64,000 nt of DNA, from assembly GCA_023935145.1 (NCBI GenBank), contig CM043702.1, positions 56,214,501-56,278,500 on the forward strand, written 5' to 3'. The stretch comes from Bretschneidera sinensis. Taxonomy: Eukaryota; Streptophyta; Magnoliopsida; Brassicales; Akaniaceae. Below the pieces are notes generated by a model that saw nothing but the letters and a program-made list of their open reading frames with translations, ran no database searches and had not been told where the DNA came from. Of the stretch, positions 31,399-43,877 are shown in pieces. A program made the translations under genes and the position numbers. Position 1 is the stretch's first letter. The number at the start of each line of letters is the position of its first letter.

Positions 31399-31658
31399 TT
31401 ACTTAAGCGTGTAAGTTGCCCGGGTTCTTTTACTCGGCACTTTTCAACAATTACAAGCGCCACTCATTTTTCAGTGCTTACAAACGCAAATATATGATCC
31501 AAAAGGACACCAATTTTCGGCACTTACAAGAGCCAATATATTAACTAAAAGCACACTTATTTTCAGCACTTAAAAGCACCACAATATGATCTAAATGGAC
31601 ACTAATTTTCGGCACTTACAAGTGCCACTATATGTCTCGATATATGACCAATAGTAGC
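31399..31658 (-). mobile_element. CACTA terminal region, copy D, left part
   Basis: Subterminal repeats ggcacttacaagagcc, gcacttaaaagcacc and ggcacttacaagtgcc, ending at gaccaatagtagc, where Athila-B begins. The sequence resumes at 43878 with tctctaaagccctgatatat, as expected from the uninterrupted copies A and B. Confidence 0.75.
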
Positions 31659-33495
31659 TGACACACAAAAAAACATACGTGTAAATTAATTCCTTGCTCT
31701 AAAAATTATCGTATGAAATATAATGGAAAGCAAAGGTCATTTCCCACAAAAGATTGCAATTTATTCAATTAAACACTTAATTGTTAAAAGAAAAAAATAT
31801 AAATAATTAAACTAAATAACTAAATTAAATTCAAAACAACCTAATAAACTAATTTTGGGGGGGGGGGTTTAAATGATTAACTAAAAATTATGAATAATGA
31901 AAGACAACTAAAATATGATTCAAAATTGAATAAACTTTGTAACAATAATGAGAAAACTAGTCAAATGATCATTCTCCACCACTAGACATGAAATGATGAA
32001 TCAATATCAGAGTTATCCCCAAATTCCTAATAAAATTGTCAACCGTAGATAATAATAAGCTCTATTATCCCAGCCTTTCCTTAGTTTGTCTTTAAGTAAA
32101 ACAATCTCTTTACTTAATCTCTATCTATTAAATAACCTAGAATAAGCTCTCTAAATTTAATTCAATAGAAGCATTAGGTTAAGAAAGATAGGTTGGTCCA
32201 AGAAACAAACGCATAAGCTCGGTTCATTCATCTTGAGTTATCTTCCATATAATAATCACACGAAAATATCCCATCATTAGTGATTACTAATTGCTACCAT
32301 TGATTAGAAATTCAAGACAATTATGGATCAAGATTCTTAACCTAGCAATAGATAATTACCCTATTTCATTTGGTTGGCCACCCCGAATAAAATAAAATAA
32401 TAATTATAAACAAATCTTATGGAACATCATAAACAATTTTATTAGAAATATGGATAATAGTCTCTGAATATTCAATCACAAAATCATGTCTAGGGCATTG
32501 AAATCACCCTTAAGCAAAAATAAAATTAGCTAGACATAATCCTAAAATTAAAAACAAAATAAATATGCAAAGACATAAAAGATGGGACGAATGAAGAATA
32601 AAGCGAACAATAGTAATCTTGAAGAGTCTTCTATGCAAATGAATCTCCTTGATCACCAATAGCAGCTACGTTCTTCCCAATTTTCTCTTCTCTCTTTTTT
32701 TTTTTGTCTAGGAAAAATTTGTTGTGCTCATAAGGCAAGGACAACCGACCTTATATAGGTAAACTCCTAGAAAAGAAAAGGAAAGTACAGTAATACTACT
32801 CCTAGAAAAAAGAAAAACACTGCAATGGGAAATACTTCTACTACTAGGAAAACATGAAATAGGAAAGTAACTAAAAGGAAATATAACACAAAATAGGAAA
32901 GAGTGCAGCCTAGGAAAAGGAAAGACATTGAAATAGAAAATATTTATACTACTGGGAAAACATGAAATAGGAAAGTAACTAAAAAGAAATATGACACAAA
33001 ATAGGAAAAAGTGCAGCACAAGTAAAACTGGTATATATATGGAGGCTCACAATATTCATTAGGGTTTATTTATTTATTTATTGCCCTCTCTAGCTATGTG
33101 GGATGCAGCTCAAGAAAAGTATGCCACGGCCTATGTAGTAGACATCCCTAGCCAAACTCCAAGGAATAGACGGTCGCAGCATGCAAAACCCATGCTGCAA
33201 CATGCATCCTTCTTCAAATTCAACTACTTTCTTTTGATAAAATGATGTCATCTCTCTCATTCGGACTCTGATTTTTGAACCATTTGATCCTAGACGTTCC
33301 AGATCTTCTTGCCAATATTATTTTTTCATCCAAGTATTATTTTTAAGCACTTGTGACCTGAAAATACACAAAAAATTCTTGTGATTAGGAAAAACACATT
33401 TTTAAGACAATTAAGTAAAAAAACAAGATTTAAACCTAATTTCCTATAAATAATACTGATAAATCACTAAGTATTAATGTATTTTAAAGTACTCA
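31659..33495 (-). repeat. Athila-B 3' LTR
   Basis: 1837 bp; in + orientation begins TGACACACAAAA and ends AAAGTACTCA. A minus-strand TATA box is likely at 32750-32757 (tatataag-type). Carries an 11-G run at 31857-31867 and two near-identical ~120-bp blocks (32766-32880 and 32885-33005) containing ggaaagtaactaaaaagaaa. Its partner is 42025-43877. Confidence 0.9.
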
Positions 33496-35164
33496 TCGCA
33501 ACCCCTAACTAAATCTTTGCTAGCCCCTAGCAATTCAAGGGTTTAAAAATTACCTCCAACCAAAACCAAAAATCAAAACTACTCCTAAACTAAGATAAAT
33601 CACTTTCGTCGATTGTACGGTTTCATGTAGCGAATGTAACAAGCCTTTAAGCCTATCGATGGCCTAAATAGGATGAGTATAGTCTCACGAGGGCTTACCC
33701 ACAAACATCTGAAAGAATTAAGCTTAATCTTGGGTCGATTCATAATCCTATCTTATAAGATTGTAATGAGTATATAATTAACAGTATCGTCAGATATCAC
33801 ACAAATTTAAGAGTTAGATTCACAAGTCCATTCATACTCTTGCCATCAATCTCTACCACTTCCCTTGTACGATTATTCAGAAAGATTAGTTTTATTGCTC
33901 AGATTATGTTATACGGACAAGTATTAATCATGATCTCGAAATATGCGTATCAAACTCCATAGGTCTATTTTTCAGAAAATACTCTCCACTAATGTAGGAT
34001 TGTCACACCACTTGGGATCAAAATGACTTTATCAAGCTTGTAATGTTAGTCTAGGGTAATGGCTAAAAACGAAGGATAGAATTCAAACAAACTAAGAGGA
34101 CCTTATCTGAAGCACAACCTTAAAGCACTAGGAACATCTATTCCTAAACATTAACTTTCCTTGATCATTGAACTCATCTTTTCAACTAAACCCTTTTTTC
34201 TTCTCTTTTCAACCATCCCCAATTTCTTGCAAACCATGTATTTTAATTCGTGCATTTTTGTTTTTTTTTTTGCCGTCTATTCCTTGATAACTTGCCACAA
34301 CCACCAACCTATCATCTTTCATAACTTGGGTTGTGGTAGTATTCAAAATCAACTCATTTCCTAACTCCCTTTATGCTTTATTTTAATGTGTGCATTTAAG
34401 TCCTCTTAAAGGGTAAGGATATAGTGTTTAAGCTTAAAAGAGGTAGGTCATAATGGGCTTAAAACAAGAAAAACATGGTCTCTTATTATGGCTTAAAGGG
34501 GTGACTAGCAGTCAAAATGAAAAAGGGTAGGCTAGAAAGGCTCAAACGATCCAACAATAGCCTAAATCATCTCCTTAATGGTGTGAATCCTAGGATTTGG
34601 CCTCGGCCAATCATCAAATAGGTTCTAGAGTCTATTGAGATAAATCACAAAATCAAAATCCACATAAAGCTTCCCTAAGCATGCAAAGACTATCAATCCT
34701 CACAATTATATTTAGGAATAGCATAAATCTCAGACAATTGTAGACTAGGCAAGTAACTCACTCTTAAACTCATGCAAAATCCAACTCAATTGAAAACTAC
34801 ATACAAATGCCACTTGATATACCATCATTGACCATATGAATCAACCCAAACATCAAACTTAGTCTTTCTTTTTATTTAATTTTGATTTAATTTAATCTTT
34901 TTAAAATAGAATTCTAAGGAAAATGAAACTAAAAACTCTTAAAATCCTAAGGAAAATAAAACTAAAAACAAAAATAAAATAAAAAGCTTAATAATGAAAA
35001 TATAGCAATATATCATCCACCCCCAATCTAAATTAGGCAATGTCCTCATTGCTATGAAAAATAAAATAAATTGAACCAAACTAAAAACTAAATGAAATAA
35101 ATGAAAAAAATAAAAAATAAAAACAAAAAAAAATTTGGGTTACCTCCTAGTTAGTGCTTGGTTT
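33496..35164 (-). other. Athila-B 3' non-coding region
   Basis: No ORF of note on the minus strand in about 1.7 kb. Next to the 3' LTR is a purine-rich stretch (reverse complement of cgcaacccctaactaaatc, 33498-33516), the likely PPT. At 35013-35050 the minus strand reads gcaatgaggacattgcctaa then tttagattgggggtgg, the same bipartite motif found downstream of pol in Athila-A and Athila-C. The small + ORF at 34161-34364 is a shadow. Confidence 0.65.
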
Positions 35165-36502
35165 AGTGTCGTCAACTCGACGTGTACCCCTTTTTTCACT
35201 CATCAGTATATGTTGGTTCATAGAGTGATACATCCTCTACACCATTAATCTCAAACAACTCTTAGTAAGGCTTCAATTTATGCTCGTTCACCTTAAAGAC
35301 CTTGTCGGTTTTCAAATTCTTGATTGCAACTACACTGTGAGGAAAAACAATTATAACAATAAAGGTCCATCCCAACAGGAACATAACTTACCAGGAATAA
35401 CTTCAGGCAAGAGTCGAATAAAAGGGCTTTTTGCCCGTCGCTAAAGTTTTATTGCACAATCATCCTATCGTGGAACGCCTCAGTTTTGTCCTTGTTAGTT
35501 CTTGCACTCTCATAGGCATCATTTCGTATCTCCTCAAGTTCTTGCAGTTTGAGTTTCATTTGCTAACCCGCGACATCCATCTCCATGTTGCATTTCTTTA
35601 CCACCTAAAATGCCTTGTGTTCTAATTCAACCAGAAGACGGAAAGGCTTACTTAGACTAATTGATAAGGAGACATATCAATGGGTGTCTTATAAGCGGTT
35701 CTATAAGCCCAAAGTACATTATCAAGGCGTGAACTCCAATCTTTTCTATTCGGGTTAACCTTCTTTTCAAGTATTGATTTCACTTCTTGATTCGACACTT
35801 CAGCTTGCCCATTGGTTTGTGGATGATATGTCGTGGATACTTTTTGTTTGATGTTATACTTTTTCAACAATGCTTCCACCAACCGATTGCAAAAGTGTGT
35901 ATGTTTGTCAGTGATCATGGCCTTTGGTGTCCCAAACCTTGCAAAGATGTTAGACTTTACAAAATCTTAAAAAACTTTAGAATAATTAGTTTTGGTGGAT
36001 TTTGCTTCCACCCATTTGGAGACATAATCAACGGTAAGTAAAACGTAAAGATTACCAAAAGAAGATGGGAAGGGTCCCATGAAATCAATGCCCTAAACAT
36101 AAAAAATCTCAACAAAAAGTATCGAGGTTTGTGGCATTTGATTCCGGGCACCTAAGTTACTTATTCTTTGACAACGATCACATGACTTGCAAGAGAGGTA
36201 TGCATCTTTATACAACGAGGGCCGATTAAACCACAATTAAGCACCTTTAGTGTCGTCCTCTTAGGTCCAAAGTGTCCCCCGCATGCATAAGAATAATAGA
36301 AAGTAAGAATAGAAGAGAATTTGGATTCGGGTACACACCTTCTTATCAATTGATCGGAGCAGTGCTTCAACAGATATGGATCATCCCATATATAGTACTT
36401 TGCATCCACTTTAATCTTATCCTTCATAGAACGAGTCAAATCTATCGGTAGCTTCTTGGTAACCAAGTAATTGATAATATCTACATACCAAGGGGTTACC
36501 AA
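35165..36502 (-). pseudogene. Athila-B integrase, broken
   Basis: Minus-strand order: MVTPWYVDIINYLVTKKLP and CGGHFGPKRTTLKVLNCG (zinc region, 36502-36160); the core with [18 protein letters not shown] in one frame; then [20 protein letters not shown] (second-Asp region, where DNGTHF reads DKHTHF), [19 protein letters not shown] (catalytic Glu), and [20 protein letters not shown] (35918-35652). The tail ends VELTTLNQALTRR near 35165. Several frameshifts and stops. Terminal wording and spacing match Athila integrases. Confidence 0.87.
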
Positions 36503-36517
36503 TCTAACTAAAAATAA

Positions 36518-37960
36518 CTACTCATCCAAAAAATTCTCATGTAGTGGTAGGGCATCCTTATCATGAATCAAGCGGCTTAGATGATCCACAACTAGATTTT
36601 CATTACCTCTATTGTCTTTAATCTCTAAATTGAATTCTTGTAAGAGAAGTATCCATCGGATGAGGCGTGGCTTAGCATCCTTCTTAGTTAGCAAGTGCCT
36701 AAGAGCTGCATGATCAGAATAAACGATTACCTTTGTACCAATAAAGTAAGAACAAAATTTTTCTAAAGCAAAAATAATCGCCAAAAGTTCATTTTCATAG
36801 TTAAGTTGGGCATCATTTAATGTCCGGGATTCATAGTAGATGGCGTGGGGAAGCTTTCCCACTCGTTGTCCTAAAACAACACCCACAACATAGCCACTTG
36901 CGTCACACATGATCTCAAATGGGAGGTTCCAGTCAAGTGGTTTTATAACAGAAGCCGAAGTCAAGAGCTCCTTCAGTTTTTCAAATGCTTCTTTGTACTT
37001 CTCATCAAACTCAAAAACCACATCCTTTTGAAGCAACTTGCACAAGGGCAATGCTATCTTTGAAAAATCCTTGATAAACCTGCGATAAAATCCTACATGA
37101 CCAAGAAAAAAGCGAATCTCCTTTACACTAGTGGGAGGTGATAAGAAAAGAACAAGATCATTCTTAGATTTATTAACCTCAATTCCTCTAGAACGTATAA
37201 CATGTCCCAATACTATACCTTGATCTACCATAAAATGAAATTTTTCTTAGTTTAATACAAGGTTAGTTTCCATGCAATGTTTAAGAATGAGTGTAAGGTT
37301 ATCAAGACATTTATCAAAAGAATCACCATAGACACTAAAATCATCCATAAATACCTCTATGATGTTCTTAACATATTCTGAAAAAAATACTAACCAGACA
37401 CTGTTGAAAAGTCGCTGGAGCATTGTAAAGACCAAAAAGCATGCGTTGGTAGGCAAATATACCAAATGGACAAGTGGATATTGTCTTCTCTTGGTCTTCC
37501 GATGCAATCACAATTTGGTTATAGCCTGAATAACCATCAAGGAAACAGTAGTAAGAATGACTGACTAACCTTTTAAGCATTTGATCGATAAACGATAGAG
37601 GAAAGTGGTCTTTGTGAGTTTCCAAGTTGAGTTTTTGATAGTCGATGCAAACTCACCATACGGTTTGGACACAGTCGAAACTAGTTCATTATCTTTGTTC
37701 TTGACGATGGTGACCCCATATTTCTTTAGAACCACTTGTATTGGACTCACCCATTGGCTATCCGAGATTGGGTAAATTACTCTCACATCTAGAAGCTTTA
37801 GCATCTCCTTTTTGACTACCTTAATCATAGGCGAGTTTAATCTTCGTTGTGCCTCTCTAGTAGGTTTTAATCCCTCTTCTAGCAATATTCGATGCATGCA
37901 CATGGATGGGCTAATTTTTTTAATATCTGCAATTGTCCAACCAATATCCGTCTTGTGATC
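36518..37960 (-). pseudogene. Athila-B reverse transcriptase and RNase H
   Basis: RT: MCMHRILLEEGLKPTREAQR, VIYPISDSQWVSPIQVV (37903-37565); then, frameshifted, METHKDHFPLSFIDQMLKRL, CFLDGYSGYNQIVIA and LFGLYNAPATFQQC (37625-37370); then FMDDFSVYGDSFDKCLDNLT, with both catalytic Asp present (near 37350). The RT thumb and RNase H share a 237-codon ORF (37231-36518): [65 protein letters not shown] and [10 protein letters not shown]. This is the longest uninterrupted pol piece in the window. Two frameshifts and a stop at 37247 disable it. Confidence 0.9.
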
Positions 37961-37969
37961 TTTAAGAAC

Positions 37970-38601
37970 CTAGATGAGCTTATCCTCTTGTAAATCTGAA
38001 AGGTTCTTGGCAATGATCACAGGCAATGTGTCATTCTCAACCAAGCAAATATACTTAAGATGCTCTGAAAGGGGTTTCAGTTCCAAGTTAGGTGCCTGTA
38101 TCATAGAAGTTAAAAGTTTCTCATTAGATATGGGTAATTCAAGGAACAAATCATCATACCTCATTTGTGATAGGGCTCCCAAGAATGCCAAAACTTCCTC
38201 TACATCTTCAGTCACTCGTACATCCCGTTTCGACCTCTTTGGAGTTTCTATCTCCAAGTGCTCACTAATGACGACCTCTAAACCATCTTTGCCAGTCAAC
38301 TCAAATAATTGCTATGCTAAAGAATCAATAATGTGAATTGTAAATACAGAATGTAAATCACTAGGATATATCATGGCCTCATAGATATTGAAACGAATAA
38401 CTTCCCCATCGAATTTCATAGTGAGAGTCCCATCATGAACATCTATCTTTGTCCATGCACTTTTTAGGAATGGTCTTCCTAGTAGTATCAGTGTTGGGTT
38501 GGGAGATGTCTCGTCCTCTATCTCTAGAACATAAAAATCCATCGGAAAGACTAATTCATTTACCTCCACCCAAACATCCTCTACAACTCCCTTTAGATAA
38601 G
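37970..38601 (-). pseudogene. Athila-B protease second half and linker
   Basis: From 38601 on the minus strand the frame enters as YLKGVVEDVWVEVNELVF, then LILLGRPFLKSAWTKIDVHD and GTLTMKFDGEVIRFNI, the C-terminal half of Athila protease. After a stop at 38312 the linker continues (38299-37970) with LELKPLSEHLKYICLVENDT and LPVIIAKNLSDLQEDKL, which precedes RT. The first half lies on the other side of the solo LTR. Confidence 0.85.
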
Positions 38602-39908
38602 TGATAAGTGCTTAAATATTCTTATTTAAGCCCATTAATTTACATTTGTTAGTTCTTAGTTTGCATTATTTCACTTTATTTTATTTCTTTTATGTGTTTT
38701 CTGTGTTTTTATAGGTTTTTGGAGAAAATGAAGCATTTTGGAACTATCTTGCTTAGAGAGCAAATCTGGAAGAGTTAGAAATTGCCTAGTGTGATCGAGC
38801 GCATGGGAACTGCGATCGAGCACAACCGTGCTCAAGGGCCCAAGCCAGGATCGAGCGCACTTACGCTGGCACGCGCAAGAAGAAGGCTCGAGCACACCAG
38901 TCTGTGATCGAGCGCACACGTGTTTTAGTGAATAGTAAAATGGCAGAACCTATTTTGTAAAGTAGGGTAGGGTTTTGTTTTACGAGTTTTAGGGTTTCTA
39001 GATGTTCCTAAACCTTATAAATAGGCCTGTTAACACAGAAATTAGGGGGAGCTTTCGGGAGAGAGAGATTTTAGAGACGAATTGATGACTTATCTAGGAA
39101 GTATTTTTGGGTTTCTTTTTTTTCTTTATTTTGTTTTATAAAGATGTTTAACCTCAAACTCATGTGTAACTAAACCTTTTGTAGGGCTCGATTAAAGCCC
39201 TGATTATGTTTTTCCATATATGAATATTGTTGCCTTTGCGATAGCTATGTTATGATGCTTAACTTAATTAATGCTTGTTTTATTGAATTCTTCATTTGTG
39301 TTTGCCTGATCAACATATGTATGTGGTAAGGACTAGTTAGTTAGATCAATTTGGATGACTGAGTACTGGGTTTGAAAATAATAACGAAAGAAATCCACGC
39401 TGGATTCTTGAGTTAATCAACATGGGAAACCAGGAGTATACAACATGCCCTAGGTCTCGTGTGTTTGTCGATTTCCACAGATATTAGGCTCTCTTAAAGA
39501 ACAACTTAGTATACACCATGCTAAATCCTTTAGGAAAGAAAAGAGTTAGAGTATACACCATGCCTAACTTGTTGCTTAGGGAAACCAATAGCTTAAGGAG
39601 TATACACCATGCCATTAGGTTGACAACATTAGGTATTCATAATGTGACTAAAGCATTGGCACACTACTTTATTGGGAAAATATGATTAGAGGTGGATATC
39701 AAAGCTCTACGCTTTTATCATTATCAATTCAAACTCAATTTTTATTTCTATCGTTTCATGTTACGAAATTAATTCTAAATCAAAATTTACCAATCTCTAT
39801 GGAGATGATCTCGCATTTGCACACTATACCACTATGTTGACCTTGTGCACTTGTAAGTAAAACTGTTCAATTATTTGCTTATTAATTTAGGTAGATAATT
39901 GCACGACA
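38602..39908 (+). mobile_element. Solo Ty3/gypsy LTR inside Athila-B protease
   Basis: 1307 bp, TGATAAGTGCTTAAATATTC to TTGCACGACA, flanked by perfect TSD ataag (38597-38601 and 39909-39913). TATA box ttataaata at 39015-39023. No internal domain is present, so this is a solo LTR left by LTR-LTR recombination. Five copies of a gatcgagcgca-type motif are at 38793-38922, upstream of the TATA box. The tail holds the conserved tctatggagatgatctcgca stretch (39798-39817) seen in other LTRs of this group. Inserted antisense to its host element. Confidence 0.92.
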
Positions 39909-39913
39909 ATAAG

Positions 39914-40260
39914 TGTTAGATAAATTGTATAATTACACCAGTTTCCTCAAGTGGTCCAAGATTTAAAGAAGTATAAATAGAATAAGGCATCACATTAATT
40001 GATGCTCCTAAATCTAACATAGCTTTTTCAAACCTAGTATTGCCAATTGTCTAGGGAATGGTGAAAATTCTTAGATCTTTGCACTTGGGTGGAAGCTTTC
40101 TTTGTAGCACTGTTGAGACATTTTCCCCCACACTTATTTGTTCATTCTTTTTCAGCTTTTGCTTATTGGTGCACAATTCTTTCAAGAACTTGGTATAGTG
40201 CGACACCTGCTTTATTGCATCCAAAAGAGGTATATTTACCTCCACCTTGCGGGTCGTCTC
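39914..40260 (-). pseudogene. Athila-B protease first half
   Basis: Minus strand: PPKCKDLRIFTIP, a stop, TIGNTRFEKAMLDLGASINV (active-site DLGA encoded at about 40005-40016), MPYSIYTSLNLGPLEET, then GVIIQF and a frame break at the solo LTR. Athila proteases use DLGAS in place of DSG/DTG, so the active site itself looks intact. The frame is broken by the stop and by the solo LTR 90 bp downstream. Confidence 0.87.
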
Positions 40261-41990
40261 CAGAATTTCCTTATCTTACTCCTCATTTTTAGACTTAGTA
40301 AACCTGCTAGGAAAAGGTGGAGGAGTAACATAAGAAGAGTTAGGGGTTTTTGCACTTGCCTTGGGGGATGACGAATTATTAGTGGATGGTTCGCCTTCAT
40401 CTTCCTCTATAATGGCTTTCCTTTTTTGTTCTTCCTTTGTGGATGGCATGCTGATAGTGCATGCAGTGAAGTTTCATGTGGCTTTCCACTTCTCAATGTG
40501 ACTGCACTAGCATTCTCCCTTAGGTTAACCACAGTCTGAGATGGGAGTTTTCCTAATCCTTATGCTTCTAACTTACCCACTATTGTAGCAAGTTGGCTCA
40601 TTTGATTCTCTAAACTTTGGATGCTTGCCTTGGTTTCCTGTTGAAATTGCATTGTATTGGTAGCAAGGGCTTTTATTATGTCTTCTAGAGATGTACCTGA
40701 GTTTTGTGGGATGGGTTGAGGTTTAGCTTGGTATGGTTGTTGCATCCTTTTTTGATTGAACCCCGGTGGCCGATTGAGAATGACATTTGGAGCATTTTGT
40801 TGATTTCCACCATAGCTAAAATTAGGATGATCCCTCTAACCAATATTATAAGTGTTGGAGAAAGGGTCATATCTCTACCTTTGTTGACTTGGAAATCCGC
40901 CTATAGCGTTAGCTTGCTTTGTGTTGCCTTCTTGCAAAGTTAGGTATATGTCAGTTGGAAGCCCTATCATCGAATAAACTCCACATGGTTTGGCTTATTG
41001 CATATTCGCCACAGCCATTTGTTGCACAAGTGAAGTGAGGTGGGCAAGTTGTTGCACAATTGTTGTTGTCCCTACCCCATTCACTTTCTTTAGTGGTGGT
41101 GGTGGTTCATGCCGGCTACTAAACTATTGGGAGTTAGATGCCATGTTTGCAATCAAATTCCTTGTGGTTTCTGGTATTTTATGTACTAAGGCTCCCCCAC
41201 TAGCAACATCAATCATACAACTCTCCATTGGCATTAATCCCTCATAGAAATATGGGATGAGGAGTTGTTCACTAATTTGGTGGTGAGGGCAGCTAGCACA
41301 AAGTTTCTTAAAATGCTCCCAATATTCATAAAGTGAATCTCCATTGTACTGCTGAATACCACATATTTCCTTCTGATGTTGGCAGCCTTTGATGCAAGGA
41401 AATACTTCTCCAGAAATAGCCTCTTCATATCATTCCATGTGGTTATAATGCCAGAAGGTAAATAGTAGAGCCATTCCTTTATTGAATCAGCCAGAGAGAA
41501 TTGAAAGGCTCTCAACTTGACTTGCTCTTCAGAAATTTCGGTCGGTTTCATGTTTGAACACACCACATGAAATTCCTTAAGATGCTTATTTGGGTCTTAT
41601 CCTGCAAAATCGTGGAATGTCGGCAAGAGATGAATCATTCTCGATTTGAGTTCAAAAGCAACCTCCAGAGTAGGATATTTAATACATAATGGTTGTTGAT
41701 CAATGTTTGGCGCCACCAGCTCCTTAAGTGCTCGGTTATTCAATGTCATCTCCTCATAATCAGAGTAGTCTGAATTAGCTGATGAGTCACTTGATAAACT
41801 AGATTTGGGGGGGGGGGGGGGGTGTGGATCGCTTGATCAAATATTTCTAAGATGGGTCATTTTGATCTCAAGTTGTAGAGACTCCGATGCATTCAAATTT
41901 CCCTGAAAAAGAAGAAGAGAAACAAACTAAGAAAACAAAAAGCAAAAACTGAAAACAAACTAAAAAATAACAATAAAATTAACAAATAAG
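40261..41990 (-). pseudogene. Athila-B gag, broken
   Basis: Near 41740-41600 the minus strand gives LNNRALKELVAPNIDQQPLC, HLLPTFHDFAG, a stop and DPNKHLKEFHVVCSNMKPTE. The ORF at 41566-41234 continues with LRAFQFSLADSIKEWLYYLP and TTWNDMKRLFLEKYF, the retrotransposon-gag core. Further downstream is SLEDIIKALATNTMQFQQET, then SIQSLENQMSQLATIVGKLE (40745-40560) and VTLRSGK. Numerous frameshifts. A 16-G run at 41807-41822 (poly-Pro on the minus strand) lies in the N-terminal part and is a likely frameshift site. Confidence 0.85.
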
Positions 41991-42001
41991 CAATTTAACA
42001 A

Positions 42002-42019
42002 TCCCTGGCAACGGTGCCA
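42002..42019 (-). promoter_or_regulatory. Athila-B primer-binding site (tRNA-Asp type)
   Basis: Minus strand tggcaccgttgccaggga, 16 of 18 to the tRNA-Asp complement, beginning 5 bases inside the 5' LTR. Same primer class as Athila-A and Athila-C. Confidence 0.88.
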
Positions 42020-42024
42020 AAATT

Positions 42025-43877
42025 TGACACGCCAAAAAACAAATGTGTAAATTAATTCCTTGGTCTAAAATTATTGTATGAAATATAGTGGAAAGCAAAG
42101 GTCATTTCCATAGATGATTGTAAATTAATTCAATTAAACATTTAATTGTTAAAAGAAAAAAATATAAATAATTAAACTAAATAATTTCTAAACTAAATTA
42201 AATTCAAAATGACCTAATAAACTAATTGGGGGTTTTATTAAATGATTAACTAAAATCACGAATAATGAAAGACAACTAAAATATGATTCAAAATTGAATA
42301 AACCTTATAACAATAATGAGAAAACTGGTCAAAGGATCATTCTCCACCACTAGATATGAGATGATGAATCAATATCAGAGTTATCCCCAAATTCCTAATA
42401 AAATTATCAACCGTAGATAATAATAAGCTCTATTACCCCAATCTTTTCTTAGTTTGTCATTAAGTAAAACAAGCTCTTTACTTAATATCTATCAATTAAT
42501 AGAATAAGCTCTCTAAATTTAATTTAATAAAAGTATTAGGTTAAGAAAGATAGGTTGGTCCAAGAAACAAATGCATAAGCTTGATTCATTTAATAAAAGT
42601 ATTATATGATTATTATATATCCATATAATAATCACACGAGAATATCCCATCATCAATGATTACTAATTGCTACCATTGATTATAAATTCAAGACAATTAC
42701 GGATCAAGATTCCTGACCTAGCAATAGATAATTACTCTATTTCATTTAGTTGGCCACCTCAAATAAAATAAAATAATAATCATAAAAAATTCTTATGGAA
42801 GAACATAAAAATTTTTATTAGAAATATGGATAATAATCTCTGAATATTCAATAACAAAATCATGTCTAGGGCTTTGAAATCACCATTAACCAAAAATAAA
42901 ATTAGCTATACATAATCTTAAAATTAAAAACAAAATAAATATTGAAAGACATGAAAGATGGGAAGAATGAAGGATGAAAGCGAACAACAGTAATCTTGAA
43001 GAGTCTTTTATGCAGATGAATCTCCTTGATCACCAATATTAACTGTGTTCTTCCCAATTTTCTCTTCTTTTTTTTTTTTTTGGTCTAGGAAAAATCTGTT
43101 GTGCTCACAGCGCAAAGGAAGCCGGCCTTTTATAAGCAAACTCCTAGAAAAGAAAAGGAAAGTACAATAATACTACTCCTAGAAAAAAGAAAGACACTGA
43201 AATGGGAAATACTTCTGCTGCTAGGAAAACATGAAATAAAAAAGTAAGTAAAAAGAAATATAACACAAATAGGAAAGAGTGTAGCCTAGGAAAAGGAAAG
43301 ACTTTGAAAGAAGAAATACTTCTACTACTAGAAAAACATGAAATAGGAAAGTAACTAAAGAGAAATATGGCACAAAATAGAAAAAAGTGCAGCACAAGTA
43401 AAACTGGTATATATATGGAGGCTCACAATATTCATTAGGGTTATTTATTTATTTATTTATTGCCCTCTCTAGCTATGTGGGCCGCGGCCTAAGAAAAGTA
43501 TGTCGCGACCCTTGTAGTAGACATCCCCAGCCAAACTCCAGGGAACAGACAGTCGCAGCATGCAAAACCCATGCTGCAGCACCTATCCTTCTTCGAATCC
43601 AGTTATTTTCCTTTGATAAAACGACGTTATCTCTCTCATTCTGACTCTAATTTTTGAACCATTTGATCCTAGATGTTATGGATCTTCTTGCCAATATTAT
43701 TTTTTCATCCAAATATTATTTTTAAGCACCTGTGACCTGAAAATACACAAAAAATACCTGTGATTCTGATAAACACATTTTTTTTAAGACAATTAAGTAA
43801 AAATGCAAGATTTAAACCTAATTTCCCACAAATAATACCGATAAATCACTAAGTATTAGTGTATTTTCAAGTACTCA
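42025..43877 (-). repeat. Athila-B 5' LTR
   Basis: 1853 bp; in + orientation begins TGACACGCCAAAAAAC and ends CAAGTACTCA. It contains the paired ~120-bp blocks seen in the other LTR (43143-43260 and 43265-43385) and GC-rich palindromic stretches such as gccgcggcc and cgcagcatgcaaaacccatg with gctgcagc (43480-43580). The ctaattgggggtttta region has only five G where the 3' LTR has eleven. Confidence 0.9.

Larger units (their letters stand above)
31659..43877 (-). mobile_element. Athila-B: full-size Athila gypsy element inserted in CACTA copy D
   Basis: Two LTRs (31659-33495 and 42025-43877), tRNA-Asp PBS, gag, protease, RT, RNase H and integrase, all on the minus strand. The 12.2-kb length includes a 1.3-kb solo LTR inside protease. 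Motifs are the best preserved in the window, including FMDDFSVYG in RT, but stops and frameshifts are present in every domain. About 1.7 kb of non-coding sequence follows integrase where some Athila elements carry an env-like ORF; none is seen. The TSD is unclear: left flank gtagc, right flank taagt. Confidence 0.9.

Noticed and set aside
32708..33019. 103-codon Phe-rich minus-strand ORF
   Set aside because: It lies entirely within the Athila-B 3' LTR and comes from the paired ~120-bp repeats; the equivalent ORF at 43144-43395 in the other LTR is also incidental.
33496..35164. env-like gene of Athila-B
   Set aside because: Some Athila elements have an env-like ORF here, but no minus-strand ORF with a transmembrane or Env-like pattern is present.
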